Notes: generated from the letters alone by a model not told the origin. A stretch of 64,000 nt of DNA from an uncultured Lachnospiraceae bacterium (GCA_910587155.1 CAJULA010000018.1:9626-73625); one strand, 5' to 3'. Shown: positions 45,306 through 54,339, counted from the stretch's first letter. A program made the numbers and translations.

Positions 45306-46202
45306 TTATTTATACGTATATAGTATACTTCCATCCACAGCGTCAATAATGTATCCATAAGTAGCATGAGTATCCGGATTACCAAAGCCTACGTCGTATA
45401 TCACGCCCGCTTTGCTCTCACTCGCTAACTCTGCTTTCGAATAATCCGATGCGTCCAACAGGCTCACGCCGGGAGTCCCGTCATTGTACATCATTAATTC
45501 CAGCTCATTTGCTTTGTCACCAAGGTCAGTCATTAACTGTTTTTTTGCGATTTCTACCGCTTCGTCCCTGCTGATCCCATTTGCGTCCTGCACAGTTTTT
45601 TCAAGCCGTTCTGTTTTTTCCCGTGCTTCCGCTGCGGCTGCCTGCGCCTGCGGACCATGCGCAACGGCATAGCTCATCTTATGCTGGAAATCAATGATTT
45701 GAAGCATCTCCTCATCTGTCATTTCCTGCGCGGGAAGATTGAAAATGCCCGTAGCCCTGATATAGCAGAGTGTACCCTCAGGTGCATCCTCCGCATTATC
45801 TACCTGTGTAATGACCTTTTCGGGGAATGTGCCGTTTTTGTATGCCTGCCAGAGTGCTTCACTGCGTTCCTTTTCACTGTCGGAATACGCCCTTGAGAAA
45901 CCGTCCGCCAGTACATCACGCTGTGACTGTACCATATCGTTAAGACCTTTCATTTCCTCTTCGGGAACGCTCTCCATTCTCTCCTGTACCACACTTGCCA
46001 CGAACGCCCGAACCGGAAAACTGACTGCCCCCGCCGCCAGTACGAACGCTGCAGCAGCCGTCGCCATCCTCCGAAAACCCCATACGCTTGTATTCTTATT
46101 TCCATGTTCCATCCGTTTCTGAATATTCTTAATGACCTCCACCTGCATTTCCGATGAAATATGCACCTGATCCATGACTTTCTTTACCTCATATCCATCC
46201 AT
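45306..46202 (-). CDS. Anti-sigma-like membrane protein
   Basis: About 298 residues from the ATG at 46202 with GGAGGTATAC directly before it. The cytoplasmic N-terminus (about 1-45) has MDGYEVKKVMDQVHISSEMQ, which would bind the sigma factor. One membrane segment follows (MATAAAAFVLAAGAVSFPV). The outside part matches the lipoprotein at 44348: RAYSDSEKERSEALWQAYKN, NAEDAPEGTLCYIRATGIFN and MTDEEMLQIIDFQHKM, then ISRDEAVEIAKKQLMTDLGD and DAVDGSILYTYK. The gene start overlaps the end of the sigma-factor gene by 19 bp. No zinc-binding HxxxCxxC anti-sigma motif is visible. The anti-sigma role is inferred from position. Confidence 0.75.
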   Translation of the reverse strand: MDGYEVKKVMDQVHISSEMQVEVIKNIQKRMEHGNKNTSVWGFRRMATAAAAFVLAAGAVSFPVRAFVASVVQERMESVPEEEMKGLNDMVQSQRDVLADGFSRAYSDSEKERSEALWQAYKNGTFPEKVITQVDNAEDAPEGTLCYIRATGIFNLPAQEMTDEEMLQIIDFQHKMSYAVAHGPQAQAAAAEAREKTERLEKTVQDANGISRDEAVEIAKKQLMTDLGDKANELELMMYNDGTPGVSLLDASDYSKAELASESKAGVIYDVGFGNPDTHATYGYIIDAVDGSILYTYK

Positions 46203-46677
46203 TGTATACCTCCTTCCATGCTGACCGCATCCCGCATCTGTTTCCTTCCCCGCAGCAGTCGCAGCTTTACTGCGCTTTCCGTGATTCCAAGAATTTCCGC
46301 TATCTCCTTTATCTGATATCCTTCTACATAGTGCAGATAAATGACTGTTTTTGCTTGACTGGCAGTTCAAGAAGTTCTTTTAATGTTTCTTTTTCCTCCG
46401 GTGCCACAAGAGTGTTTTCTACTTCGTCTATGGAAACCTTTGGGTGCCGGATTCGGAAGCGTATCATGTCACGGCAGATATTGGTAGCCACCCGGATCAG
46501 CCAGGCCTTTTCATGCTCCTCATCACAGAATTCCGGCTTTTTCTCCAAATATCGGCAAAAAGTATCCTGTATGGCGTCCTGAACATCATGCTCATTGCAG
46601 AGTATGACAATACAGACTTTATAGAGGGTATCACTGTATTTTACAACTGCTTCCCTTATGTCCTTCTCGCTATCCAT
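46184..46677 (-). CDS. ECF sigma factor with a frameshift at an A-run
   Basis: The first frame, to 46324, is MDSEKDIREAVVKYSDTLYK with region 2 as YKVCIVILCNEHDVQDAIQD and EKAWLIRVATNICRDMIRF. It ends prematurely just after KQKQSF. In the next frame the sequence continues as TVIYLHYVEGYQIKEIAEIL, then GITESAVKLRLLRGRKQM, the sigma region 4 helix-turn-helix, and stops at 46184. Adding one A in the run of five at about 46350 gives an intact 164-residue protein. A strong AAAGGAGGTG site precedes the start. It would direct RNA polymerase to its own locus and others. Either a real inactivation or a homopolymer error. Confidence 0.82.
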
Positions 46678-46792
46678 GTGTTCACCTCCTTTGTTTTAAA
46701 CACGCACAAAGTGAGCAAAAAGTTACATTACATTTTTAATTTTTTTAATTTTTTATTTTCTTTTCAATTGTAATCCCATTTTATCAATAAAT

Positions 46793-46840
46793 AAAAAAGG
46801 TACGGAACACAGCCAACGCCATGCTCCGAAACCTTTTCTT
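46793..46840. terminator. Imperfect hairpin with T-runs on both sides
   Basis: AAAAAAGGTACGGA pairs imperfectly with TCCGAAACCTTTTC around a loop of about 20 nt. On the minus strand it ends in CCTTTTTTATTTATT. It lies between the alcohol dehydrogenase remnant and the sigma-factor gene, and probably ended the former. Confidence 0.45.
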
Positions 46841-46946
46841 CTACAAAAATTTCATATTCTTTCCTTTACATTTCCCTCTGCTGACTCTTTGCATTTTCAT
46901 TATACTGCGTTTGCCGGAAATGTTTACATCTACAATTCACAACATA

Positions 46947-47290
46947 TCACATCGTTCCTGTAAACGCGCCAAGCTGATGTTCGATCTGGTGTGCCTGGAA
47001 ATCCGTAACCCTGCCGGCTTTCAGAATACCGTTCTCCGCCATAGCCGAATCCCACATCAGATTACTTCTCACCTGCATGGCGGGAACGGAAGCCGTCAGC
47101 TCAGGATCAAGTACCGCAAAAGAAGCATACGCACCAAACACACCTGTCTTAATTCCTTTTTCCTCATTGGTAATGACTGCACCGCAGTTTTGTTCAGCAC
47201 CTGTGCCGCTATGATCTTACAGCAGTCAATAACAGAGCCTCCTCCTACCACAAGGATAAAGTCCACACCTTTTTCTTTTGCCAACGCAGT
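46947..47290 (-). pseudogene. Iron-containing alcohol dehydrogenase remnant (fragment A)
   Basis: Two frames carry parts of a butanol-dehydrogenase-like enzyme. First frame (from about 47290): AKEKGVDFILVVGGGSVIDC, the NAD-binding loop, then CKIIAAQ before the frame breaks. Second frame: FGAYASFAVLDPELTASVPA, then RSNLMWDSAMAENGILKAG and HQIEHQLGAFTGTM before a stop. The HQIEHQLGA histidines are iron ligands. Between RS and NLMW a segment of about 50 residues is missing (the part with GAFDTLSH found instead at 50517-50834). The gene lacks both ends and is inactive. Confidence 0.75.
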
Positions 47291-47309
47291 GCCTGTACCC
47301 TCCTATGCC

Positions 47310-48031
47310 TTTCAGCTTCAGAAATTTCTTTTGTCAAATTTTCAATATCTTTGATAATTTCATCTATATTGTTATAACGCTTGTTTCTATCTCTATTAGT
47401 CGCCTTTGTTATTACATAAGATAATTTTTTGTTCAAATCACTTTTTCCTGTAATATAATCGACAATCTTCCCAATCGAATATATATCACTTAACTTGTTC
47501 AATAACGTAAATGAAGATAATCCAAAAGGATCAATAAAATAATGCGAGTTTTTAGGCGTCGATGTTGATTTCAAGCTATGAACTACCATAGTATCTTTAC
47601 TCAATCCAAAGTCTGACAGAACAACATGTCCCTACTTTATTAAAATATTTCCTAAGTGCAAATCTCTATGGATAATTCCTGCATCATGAACATCCTTCAT
47701 TCCTAAAAGCAATTCATTGATTAAATTCAAAAGCATATCATCTGTCACAAATGGATTATTGTTAAGGTAATCAAATACATTGCAATCACATTTTTCCATC
47801 AAATTTCTGCAACCTTATACTCATTTTTTATCTGTGGCACTCCAGACTTTTCCTCTAGCTCTAAACCATATTTTTTCAAAAAGGATTTTGCCCTGCCCAA
47901 AATTGAATCCGAAAGGTAAGAATCAATCCCTGATAGTGAGCTCCATATTTTCCCCACCCATCTATTTCAACTCTTTCTTCAAAGAACATTCCATCAAAAT
48001 ACTCAAATAATTTATTTATTGCTGATTCCAT
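47310..48031 (-). pseudogene. Broken Ser/Thr protein kinase-like gene
   Basis: Starts with an ATG at 48031 after AGGAGGAAAG and reads MESAINKLFEYFDGMFFEER, then continues after a frameshift as SGIDSYLSDSILGRAKSFLK. After another shift it reads NLMEKCDCNVFDYLNNN, GMKDVHDAGIIHRDLHLGNI and, past an in-frame TAG at about 47637, VVLSDFGLSKDTMVVHS, then DPFGLSSFTLLNKLSDIYSI and a C-terminal lobe ending near IENLTKEISEAE. HRDLHLGN and DFG show a kinase fold. Two frameshifts and one nonsense codon make function unlikely. AT-rich compared with its surroundings. Confidence 0.7.
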
Positions 48032-48087
48032 CTTTCCTCCTAATATGTCACAACTATAGATTGCTCCATCTGCTCAAACATGAATTA

Positions 48088-49471
48088 TTACTCTACCGTT
48101 CCCCACACATGCTCTTTCAGACAAATATTTCCACTGTTAAAATCCGCAGCTTTTATCACATACAGATTATTTATGGCATCTACAACCTCATTCCGTCCAA
48201 CAGCTTTTCCTTCTTTCTGCTGATACCATTCCTGCACTTCACTAATAAACCGTTCCTCTTCGATTCCAGTATCATATGCGCCTTTTTTATGCAACAAGTA
48301 AACAACATAAGCCTCCAGCCTGCTTAATTCCTGTTTTGCGGACTTTCCAATAAAAAAGGCTGAAACGATTATCAGTTGGATATAATTGAATACGCTCTCT
48401 CTTTTCTGTCCACAGAACCTTGTTCAGCTTTCCCCTCTCCATTTTCATAAGAATCTGGTCTTTAAATTCATCATATACATCCAGAAAACCGCTGTACAAA
48501 TGGTTTCCATCGACAGTATTGAAATCATAATTATCTTTGTCAGCAACTGCAAATAATCGATTCTTACGCTTTACTGGCGCCGGATGCTGCCAGTCATGGA
48601 AAACCGTCTTATACAATACCCTGTCCGTATAGTAATACAGATCAAAAAAGTCCATATACATCATCGGCGCAAGATAAGTATAATCTTCAAGAACAGTGTC
48701 TGAACCCTTTTCTTCCATGATAATCTTCAATACAATATGGTAGGCAATCATATCGGCATCATATTCCTCTTTCTCAGGATGTTCTCTGGTGTATTTCCTG
48801 CCAATAGCTGCCAGATAGGCATGTGCAATCTCATGTGCCAGACTGAATGCCACGATTGTCCAATAGCAGTCCTCGGAAAGTTGAAGTATCTGAATATCCC
48901 CGTTTACCGTGTCCATTAGCGCCTGATTCGCATCCATGCCCTGCATTTCCCCAAATATGCACACATCATTCATTAAGAATAATACATATTTGAAACACTC
49001 CCCATATGTTTCCAGATTATCAAAATCCTTAGACCACTTAAACATTGCCAGCAGAAACCCCATTACAGTTGATTCAAACAGCTCATCAATATGTACAAAT
49101 GCCGGATTTACCTTGTCATTATAAATATAACTGTTTATCGAATTCTGGTATAGGTTACTCAATTCAATTTCTGTTCCGGTATAACCATATTCCTTTGCGA
49201 AGTATCTTTTGACTATATCAAACATTGTCTGCAAATTATACCTTGCCATATTCTCTTTTAACTGTTCTTCCGTAAAATAGGAAGAAAAATACTTTAACAT
49301 GGCTTTGCAGCCCCGTTCCAGCTTGCTTACTGCCCTTTTAAGAGACTGTTTCAGCCCTTTCTCCGCCTCCCGTTCCTCCATCTTATGGAGCTGGCCTTCG
49401 ACTGCCGTAAGCTCCTGTAAAACGGAATCCATCTTTTTCTCCATCACATTGACATACGACGCCATTTCCAT
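48088..49471 (-). CDS. Zinc-metallopeptidase-like protein with a C-terminal frameshift
   Basis: The start at 49471 (MEMASYVNVMEKKMDS) follows GGGGAAAG. A coiled-coil start leads into a helical domain and then SLAHEIAHAYLAAIGRKY with EYDADMIAYHIV, a HExxH plus downstream Asp/Glu pattern of zincin peptidases. At 48352-48366, near a run of six A/T, the frame breaks. The other frame goes on without a start as FFIGKSAKQELSRLEAYVVY and GAYDTGIEEERFISEVQEWY to a stop at 48088. Removing one base gives about 460 residues. The family is not one I can name. It sits in the AT-rich accessory zone. Either real truncation or an indel error. Confidence 0.6.
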
Positions 49472-49586
49472 TTTCTTTCCCCTTTCCGCAGGGCGGTTTC
49501 CCCGCCCTTCCCCCATAATTTTGAATGTTCAATCTGCTCCTCCTCCTGTTTTAGAGCAAAAAAACAGCACCTAAACCGTTTTTGGC

Positions 49587-49715
49587 TTAGATGCTGTGAC
49601 TGCTGTCCTTATTCTGTTGTACCACCTTCCGTTTGGATTTTCTCTGTCTTTTATCGTACATATCGTGTATCCAGTCCTTTACGGTGGCTTTCCACATCTC
49701 CTGCTTATATGCCAT
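49587..49715 (-). CDS. Small basic protein, unknown
   Basis: About 42 residues starting MAYKQEMWKATVKDWIHDMY and ending with lysine/arginine-rich RQRKSKRKVV. The ATG at 49715 has GGGAGAAA upstream and overlaps the end of the gene at 49705 by 11 bp, so it may be coupled to it. No family recognised. It could be a small nucleic-acid-binding protein, but that is only a suggestion from charge. Confidence 0.4.
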   Translation of the reverse strand: MAYKQEMWKATVKDWIHDMYDKRQRKSKRKVVQQNKDSSHSI

Positions 49716-50289
49716 TTCTTTTTTTCTCCCATAGTGCAAGGAAATCCGATACAAGGCTCTCCTTCCTCTTATCCGTACATTTTCCAAGCAGGGCTTCACT
49801 GTCATTTAACATATCTGCCGTGTGGTATATGCCTTTGCCTCTCTCTGATTTGACAAGCCCAAAATGCAGGATTTTCTTCCCCGTCTCATGCACAAGCAGG
49901 TAATCGCTCTGAAACTCCGATTCCTTATTCTTCTCTTTTTCATACAGGTACAGCTTTGAATAAGACGAAAACATTTCCCCTAATTCCCCAAGGTTATCCA
50001 GTTTCCGGTGGATCATTTCAAGCATCCTGCGCTGTTTTTCCTCCGTCTTATAGTATTTCCGCACCAGCTTTTCCACCGATTCCATTGTGACACACTGCTT
50101 TTTAATCGCATAAGCGCCGAAGTCCCCGGTAAACTGGTTTGGCTTTCCAAGATACTGCATCCCCATTAAATGTGGTATCTTAATCTCTGAATTTGTAAGG
50201 TGGAGGATATGCTTCTGTGTGTGGATATAATAGTCATACCTGCACAGCGTCTCTTTCGTATCCTGAAAAATCTCCAAAAGTGTCCGCAT
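49705..50289 (-). CDS. PBECR4-like putative nuclease-domain protein
   Basis: About 194 residues from the ATG at 50289 after GGAAGGATGAG. The layout (DYYIHTQKHILHLTNSEIKI, PHLMGMQYLGKPNQF, LVRKYYKTEEKQRRMLEMIH, YLLVHETGKKILHFGLVKS) resembles phage-type PBECR4 domains of the Barnase/EndoU/colicin-like nuclease superfamily, found in mobile elements. I am not certain of that. A Fic- or toxin-like relation is another option. It precedes a tiny basic protein gene, a possible two-gene module. Confidence 0.45.
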   Translation of the reverse strand: MRTLLEIFQDTKETLCRYDYYIHTQKHILHLTNSEIKIPHLMGMQYLGKPNQFTGDFGAYAIKKQCVTMESVEKLVRKYYKTEEKQRRMLEMIHRKLDNLGELGEMFSSYSKLYLYEKEKNKESEFQSDYLLVHETGKKILHFGLVKSERGKGIYHTADMLNDSEALLGKCTDKRKESLVSDFLALWEKKRNGI

Positions 50290-50369
50290 TGTCTCATCCT
50301 TCCGTAAAAAGAAACTGCCTGAGCGGTTAGGCTCAGGCATTACATTTCTTTTTTGAATTGCAATTCACG

Positions 50370-50396
50370 CTTATTGAACTGCTAATGTTCAATAAG
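50370..50396. promoter_or_regulatory. Perfect inverted repeat upstream of the PBECR4-like gene
   Basis: CTTATTGAAC and GTTCAATAAG form a 10-bp perfect stem around a 7-nt loop, about 80 bp upstream of the PBECR4-like start. It has the look of an operator or a weak terminator. No T-run follows. Confidence 0.45.
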
Positions 50397-50516
50397 ATTG
50401 GGAGCAGTCCTATAATAATTCCATAGGCAGAGACGACCTTTGTATTTCTATTGCCCGCAAAGTCGGGACGGGTAGCTCCTCTCTATCGCCGCAAAAGCAC
50501 TGAAGCTTTTCATTAC

Positions 50517-50834
50517 CTATAACCTATCATGCTCCTGCCGCATAGTCAACCGCTTTCCTGCTTTTTTCCGCTGTAAGCGTAACAGTTCAGCCTTCACCTT
50601 AAAATCAACGAATCCAACACCGGCTAGAAAATAGCCGGTGTTCCTATAAACAGCTTCTTTATGTTTTGAACTTATGGCTGTATAATCCTGTGGATTTGCG
50701 ATGGCTGTCCTTAAATTTTGGATAACACTTTTCATCAAAGCTTCTGCAATGTCATCAGAAACATTATCCTCATCGGGTTTGCTCATATAGATCTCCATGA
50801 TATGTGACAACGTGTCAAACCCGTCTGATACCAT
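50517..50834 (-). pseudogene. Iron-containing alcohol dehydrogenase internal fragment (fragment B)
   Basis: Reads DGFDTLSHIMEIYMSKPDED, NVSDDIAEALMKSVIQNLRT and AIANPQDYTAISS, which is the middle of a butanol-dehydrogenase-like protein and is the very segment missing from the fragment at 46947-47290. Downstream of that the frame continues for 50 residues with no similarity to the enzyme (GYFLAGVGFVDFKVKAEL). It lacks the N- and C-terminal parts, so it is a pseudogene. It lies just downstream of a LysR remnant, as adh genes often do. Confidence 0.7.
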
Positions 50835-50871
50835 CTGCTTTCTTGAAACATGGAAGCTGTATGCCGGACCA

Positions 50872-51054
50872 ACCTGCTTTCGTGAGAGAAAGCCCTCTGT
50901 GAGTTCTTTCAAAGAGCTGTACTCCCAGATCTGCCTCCAACAGATTGATCTGTTTTAAGACCGCCGTAGGTGTAATGTAGGCCTGTTCCGCCGCCTTGCT
51001 GAAACTTCCGGCGTCTGCCACGCGGATAAATGTCTCCAGTTATGGATTATACAT
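50872..51054 (-). pseudogene. LysR-family regulator remnant with an early stop
   Basis: The ATG at 51054 reads MYNP, then a TAA stop, then LETFIRVADAGSFSKAAEQA and YITPTAVLKQINLLEADLGV, ending FERTHRGLSLTKAG. This is the LysR winged helix-turn-helix. The fifth codon is TAA in place of the CAA expected in MYNPQLETF, a single-base nonsense change. The regulator then breaks off at the alcohol dehydrogenase fragment. Inactive. Confidence 0.75.
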
Positions 51055-51244
51055 CGCCTGTCACTGCCTTTCCTCCGTTTTTCAGATCTACATGCCGCAC
51101 CGCGCTTTCTGTTATCTGAAAAGGCAATAAAACTTTCGCTTTTTAAGAATTTTTAATTCTTTATAAAAAATAAAGAAACTTTTACAATTTGGTAACATTT
51201 TTGCGGTATACTTTTTTATTATCTTATAAGGGTGGGGATATCAA

Positions 51245-51898
51245 TTGGCTGAAATACTGATAGTGGAAGACGAACTTTCCATTAATGAACTGATCCGCAA
51301 AAATCTGAACCTCACAGGACATCATTGTACACAGGCTTTTGACGGGTTGTCTGCAGTCAGTTTGCTGGAAAACAGGAAATTTGATTTAATGGTACTGGAT
51401 ATTATGCTTCCCGGACTTAACGGTTACCAGGTATTGGAAAATGCCTGCGGAATACCGACTATTTTTCTGACTGCCAAAAGCGAGCTGGCCGATAAGCTGA
51501 AAGGGCTGACGATGGGGGCGGACGATTATCTTACCAAACCCTTCCAGATGCTGGAGCTGACAGCACGGGTGGAAGCCGTGCTGCGGCGGACAAAAAAAGC
51601 GGAACTGGAATTTACGCTGGGCAGTATGAAATACGACTTTGAAAGACATCAGGTTTTCCTGGACGGAGTAGTGACAGAATGCACGCCAAAAGAATATGAA
51701 CTGTTGGAGGTCCTGATCAGAAACCGGAATATTGCCCTTTCCAGGGAAAAGCTGTTAGATATGGTTTGGGGATATGATTTTGAAGGGGGTACACGCACTG
51801 TGGACGTCCATATACAGAGACTGCGCCACAAGCTTCATCTGGAAAACCATATCAAAACAGTATACAAACTCGGATACCGGCTGGAGGTTTTGGAATGA
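51245..51898 (+). CDS. OmpR-family response regulator
   Basis: 217 residues, starting at a TTG (51245) with GGGTGGGG upstream. Receiver domain: ILIVEDELSINELI (acidic pocket), DLMVLDIMLPGLNG (phosphorylated Asp about 52), FLTAKSELADKLKG and DDYLTKPFQMLEL. C-terminal winged helix: YDFERHQVFLDGVVTECTPK, ALSREKLLDMVWGYDFEGG and RTVDVHIQRLRHKL. It overlaps the sensor kinase gene by 4 bp, a classic two-component operon. It probably activates the exported protein gene downstream. Confidence 0.92.
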   Translation: MAEILIVEDELSINELIRKNLNLTGHHCTQAFDGLSAVSLLENRKFDLMVLDIMLPGLNGYQVLENACGIPTIFLTAKSELADKLKGLTMGADDYLTKPFQMLELTARVEAVLRRTKKAELEFTLGSMKYDFERHQVFLDGVVTECTPKEYELLEVLIRNRNIALSREKLLDMVWGYDFEGGTRTVDVHIQRLRHKLHLENHIKTVYKLGYRLEVLE

Positions 51899-53325
51899 AG
51901 AAACGGACGTTCTTTACAATGCTCCTTCTCTTCCTTGTATTTCTTAATTCCATGATCCTGATTGTCTCCGTTGTTATTCTGAACGATAAGTTTTCTACAG
52001 CCAGAGACCAGTGTCTGGCAGAGCATTATGTGATTGCGTCGTCTCTGATCCGGGATATACAGGCATTGGAACAGAGAGGAAATCCCGCAAAAGAGAATAT
52101 CGCCCCTCTGATGCGCTCCTATTCCCGGTATCTGCAGGGAAAAGGCGATGGACTTGCAGTATCTTTTCAGGGAAACTGGATTTACGAAAGCTCTGAACTG
52201 AAACCTAAGCGCTATATGGCATATCCGCCGGATACAGGCAGCAGGCAGGAAAGACTTGTCTATATGGAAAACGGAATCCCGCCTGTGCTCTGCGTCTATG
52301 GCAGCTTTCCGGCCCCATTTCAGGATTACGGACTTATGTATATTGGAAATCTGGGCGATGCCGTCTCGTCATGGCGTCATACGAAAAACATCCTTTTCCT
52401 TATGGGGACTGGTATGCTGTTGATTATGGCATTTTTTCTTTTTCATTTTCTGAATGTTATCTTTCACCCTCTGAGACAGATTTCCGGCGCTTCTACAAAG
52501 ATTGCCGGTGGAGATTATAGCAGCAGGCTTACGGTTCAGGGAAAAGATGAGATCGCCAGTGTTGCCTACAATTTCAATCTTATGGCAGAGAAAGTGGAAA
52601 CCCAGATCCGGCGCCTCCGGGAGTCAGCAGAGCAGAAACAGCAGTTTATTGACAACTTCTCCCACGAACTGCGGATTCCTCTGACAGCAATTTACGGGTA
52701 TGCCGAATATATTCAGAAAGCGCCTGTATCAGAAGAAGAATGCTATGAGTGTACACAGTTTATTCTGTCAGAATGCAGCCGGCTTCAGAACATGGCTTAT
52801 CAGCTCCTTGACTTGGCTTTGCTTAAGGAGGAAGCAATCAAATATGAGTTCTTCCCTGTGTCTGCCCTTTTTGAACAGTCTGAAAAAATCATGCATGTAC
52901 GGGCAAAAGAAAAAAGTATCAACCTTTCTTATGTGATTTCCCGCGATTTCCTTGTCAGGGGAAATAAGGAACAGCTTTTGATCCTGCTCAATAACCTGAC
53001 CGACAATGCACTGAAGGCCAGCTATCCTGAGGATGAGGTATCTGTCTCCGTTTATCAAGAAGAGCAAAGGATTACGGTTGAAGTCAAGGATCATGGTATC
53101 GGTATGGAAGCGGATCAGATACCTCATATAAAAGAAGCTTTTTATCGTATAGACAAGTCACGCAGCCGTGCCGCCGGCGGAGCGGGGCTGGGCCTGGCTA
53201 TCTGTGAAAGGATTGCCCGACTTCATCATGCGGAACTGACATTTGTTTCTGAACGTGGAAAAGGAACTGCCGTCAGATTACAATTTCCACTCTCAGAAAA
53301 AAGAAAAGATTTTACAAGTCCATAA
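51895..53325 (+). CDS. Sensor histidine kinase
   Basis: 476 residues. One membrane helix at the N-terminus (MLLLFLVFLNSMILIVSVVI), an extracellular sensor region of about 130 residues, a second helix (FLMGTGMLLIMAFFLFHFL), and a HAMP-like segment (FHPLRQISGASTKIAGGDYS). Then DNFSHELRIPLTAIYGYAEY with the phosphorylated His, and the ATPase lid NNLTDNALKAS, VKDHGIGMEADQIP and AGGAGLGLAICERIARLHHA. It pairs with the response regulator just upstream. The signal sensed is unknown. Confidence 0.92.
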   Translation: MKKRTFFTMLLLFLVFLNSMILIVSVVILNDKFSTARDQCLAEHYVIASSLIRDIQALEQRGNPAKENIAPLMRSYSRYLQGKGDGLAVSFQGNWIYESSELKPKRYMAYPPDTGSRQERLVYMENGIPPVLCVYGSFPAPFQDYGLMYIGNLGDAVSSWRHTKNILFLMGTGMLLIMAFFLFHFLNVIFHPLRQISGASTKIAGGDYSSRLTVQGKDEIASVAYNFNLMAEKVETQIRRLRESAEQKQQFIDNFSHELRIPLTAIYGYAEYIQKAPVSEEECYECTQFILSECSRLQNMAYQLLDLALLKEEAIKYEFFPVSALFEQSEKIMHVRAKEKSINLSYVISRDFLVRGNKEQLLILLNNLTDNALKASYPEDEVSVSVYQEEQRITVEVKDHGIGMEADQIPHIKEAFYRIDKSRSRAAGGAGLGLAICERIARLHHAELTFVSERGKGTAVRLQFPLSEKRKDFTSP

Positions 53326-53395
53326 CAACTCCGATATTTTTTTGATACAGGGCAGGCTTATCCTGTAACTATCAAAAACAGGAAGGAGTATTACC

Positions 53396-54235
53396 ATGAA
53401 ACGAAAAAACACCATAACAGTAACAGCGGCAGCCCTGGCCATTATTGGTACAGGCGCCATCCTTTTTGGCACGGCTGCGGAAACAACCCTGGCTGCCAAA
53501 GCCGGCCAGATTGAGTCCGTTCCCACCAGTTATCAGGTCCCTGACAACCTGTCATCTACATCATTCCTGTCATCCACATTGCCCCAATCTGAAGCAAAAG
53601 AGGAGAGCAGTGAAAAGGTGAATTACCATGTAAGTATGGATTCGCTAAACACGGACACCCCTACGGATGTGGATTTGACGATGGAAGAAGCAGCCGGGGC
53701 AGGCGCACAGTATCTGAACAATATTTTCGGACTGGATCTGGAGGGCGCTTATGTATATATGATGTATTATCCGGGCACAGAAACCTTTCCGCGTGCTTTC
53801 TGGTCGGGCGATGTCCTGTTTGAAAAAACGCAGTCCCCTGAAAGCACAAGATGGACCTATATGGTGGATGCCGTGACCGGAGAACTTTTCGATGTTGCAT
53901 ATGGCAGGCAGTTGAATGCAAACCCTTCTCTCGGCTATGATAAAGCACTGGAAAAAGATTACAGCCTGTATGCAGATCTTGCCAGGACGAAAGTACAAGA
54001 ATGCAGACTGATGGACAGCCCAATAGAACGGGTAGAATATAACTGTCAGGGATACTCCGGAAATGATCCCACAATTACAGTGGATGTGATCGGACAAAAG
54101 GGGGAAATTGTCAATATGACTTTCTCACGGTATGACCAGGAATTTTTGGGCGTCATTACAGATACATCACGAAAAATTTCGGAATCCGCGCTCGAGGATC
54201 TCGCCGACGAAGCGGAAAACGTGTTCTTACCGTGA
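53396..54235 (+). CDS. Exported PepSY-like protein
   Basis: 279 residues. The N-terminus has basic residues and a hydrophobic stretch (ITVTAAALAIIGTGAILF) for membrane targeting. Residues 90-200 resemble a PepSY-like unit: EAAGAGAQYLNNIFGLDLEG, then RWTYMVDAVTGELFDVAYG. The last 80 residues may be a second copy. Located 70 bp after the histidine kinase gene on the same strand, so it is probably a target or partner of the system. PepSY domains often inhibit peptidases or sense cell-wall signals. The specific function is not known. Confidence 0.65.
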   Translation: MKRKNTITVTAAALAIIGTGAILFGTAAETTLAAKAGQIESVPTSYQVPDNLSSTSFLSSTLPQSEAKEESSEKVNYHVSMDSLNTDTPTDVDLTMEEAAGAGAQYLNNIFGLDLEGAYVYMMYYPGTETFPRAFWSGDVLFEKTQSPESTRWTYMVDAVTGELFDVAYGRQLNANPSLGYDKALEKDYSLYADLARTKVQECRLMDSPIERVEYNCQGYSGNDPTITVDVIGQKGEIVNMTFSRYDQEFLGVITDTSRKISESALEDLADEAENVFLP

Positions 54236-54339
54236 CAGAAGCCGCCCACAGGCAGAGACGGCACGGCCTTCCCGAATTACTCTGACAGGTGTCCATACAG
54301 CATAAGCTGTGCCGTCCATGCCTTTGTGGAAATACATGA

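Noticed and set aside
54267..54317. GACGGCAC ... GTGCCGTC inverted repeat after the PepSY-like gene, considered as a terminator or transposon end
   Set aside because: The loop is too long for an intrinsic terminator, no T-run follows, and no second end is visible.
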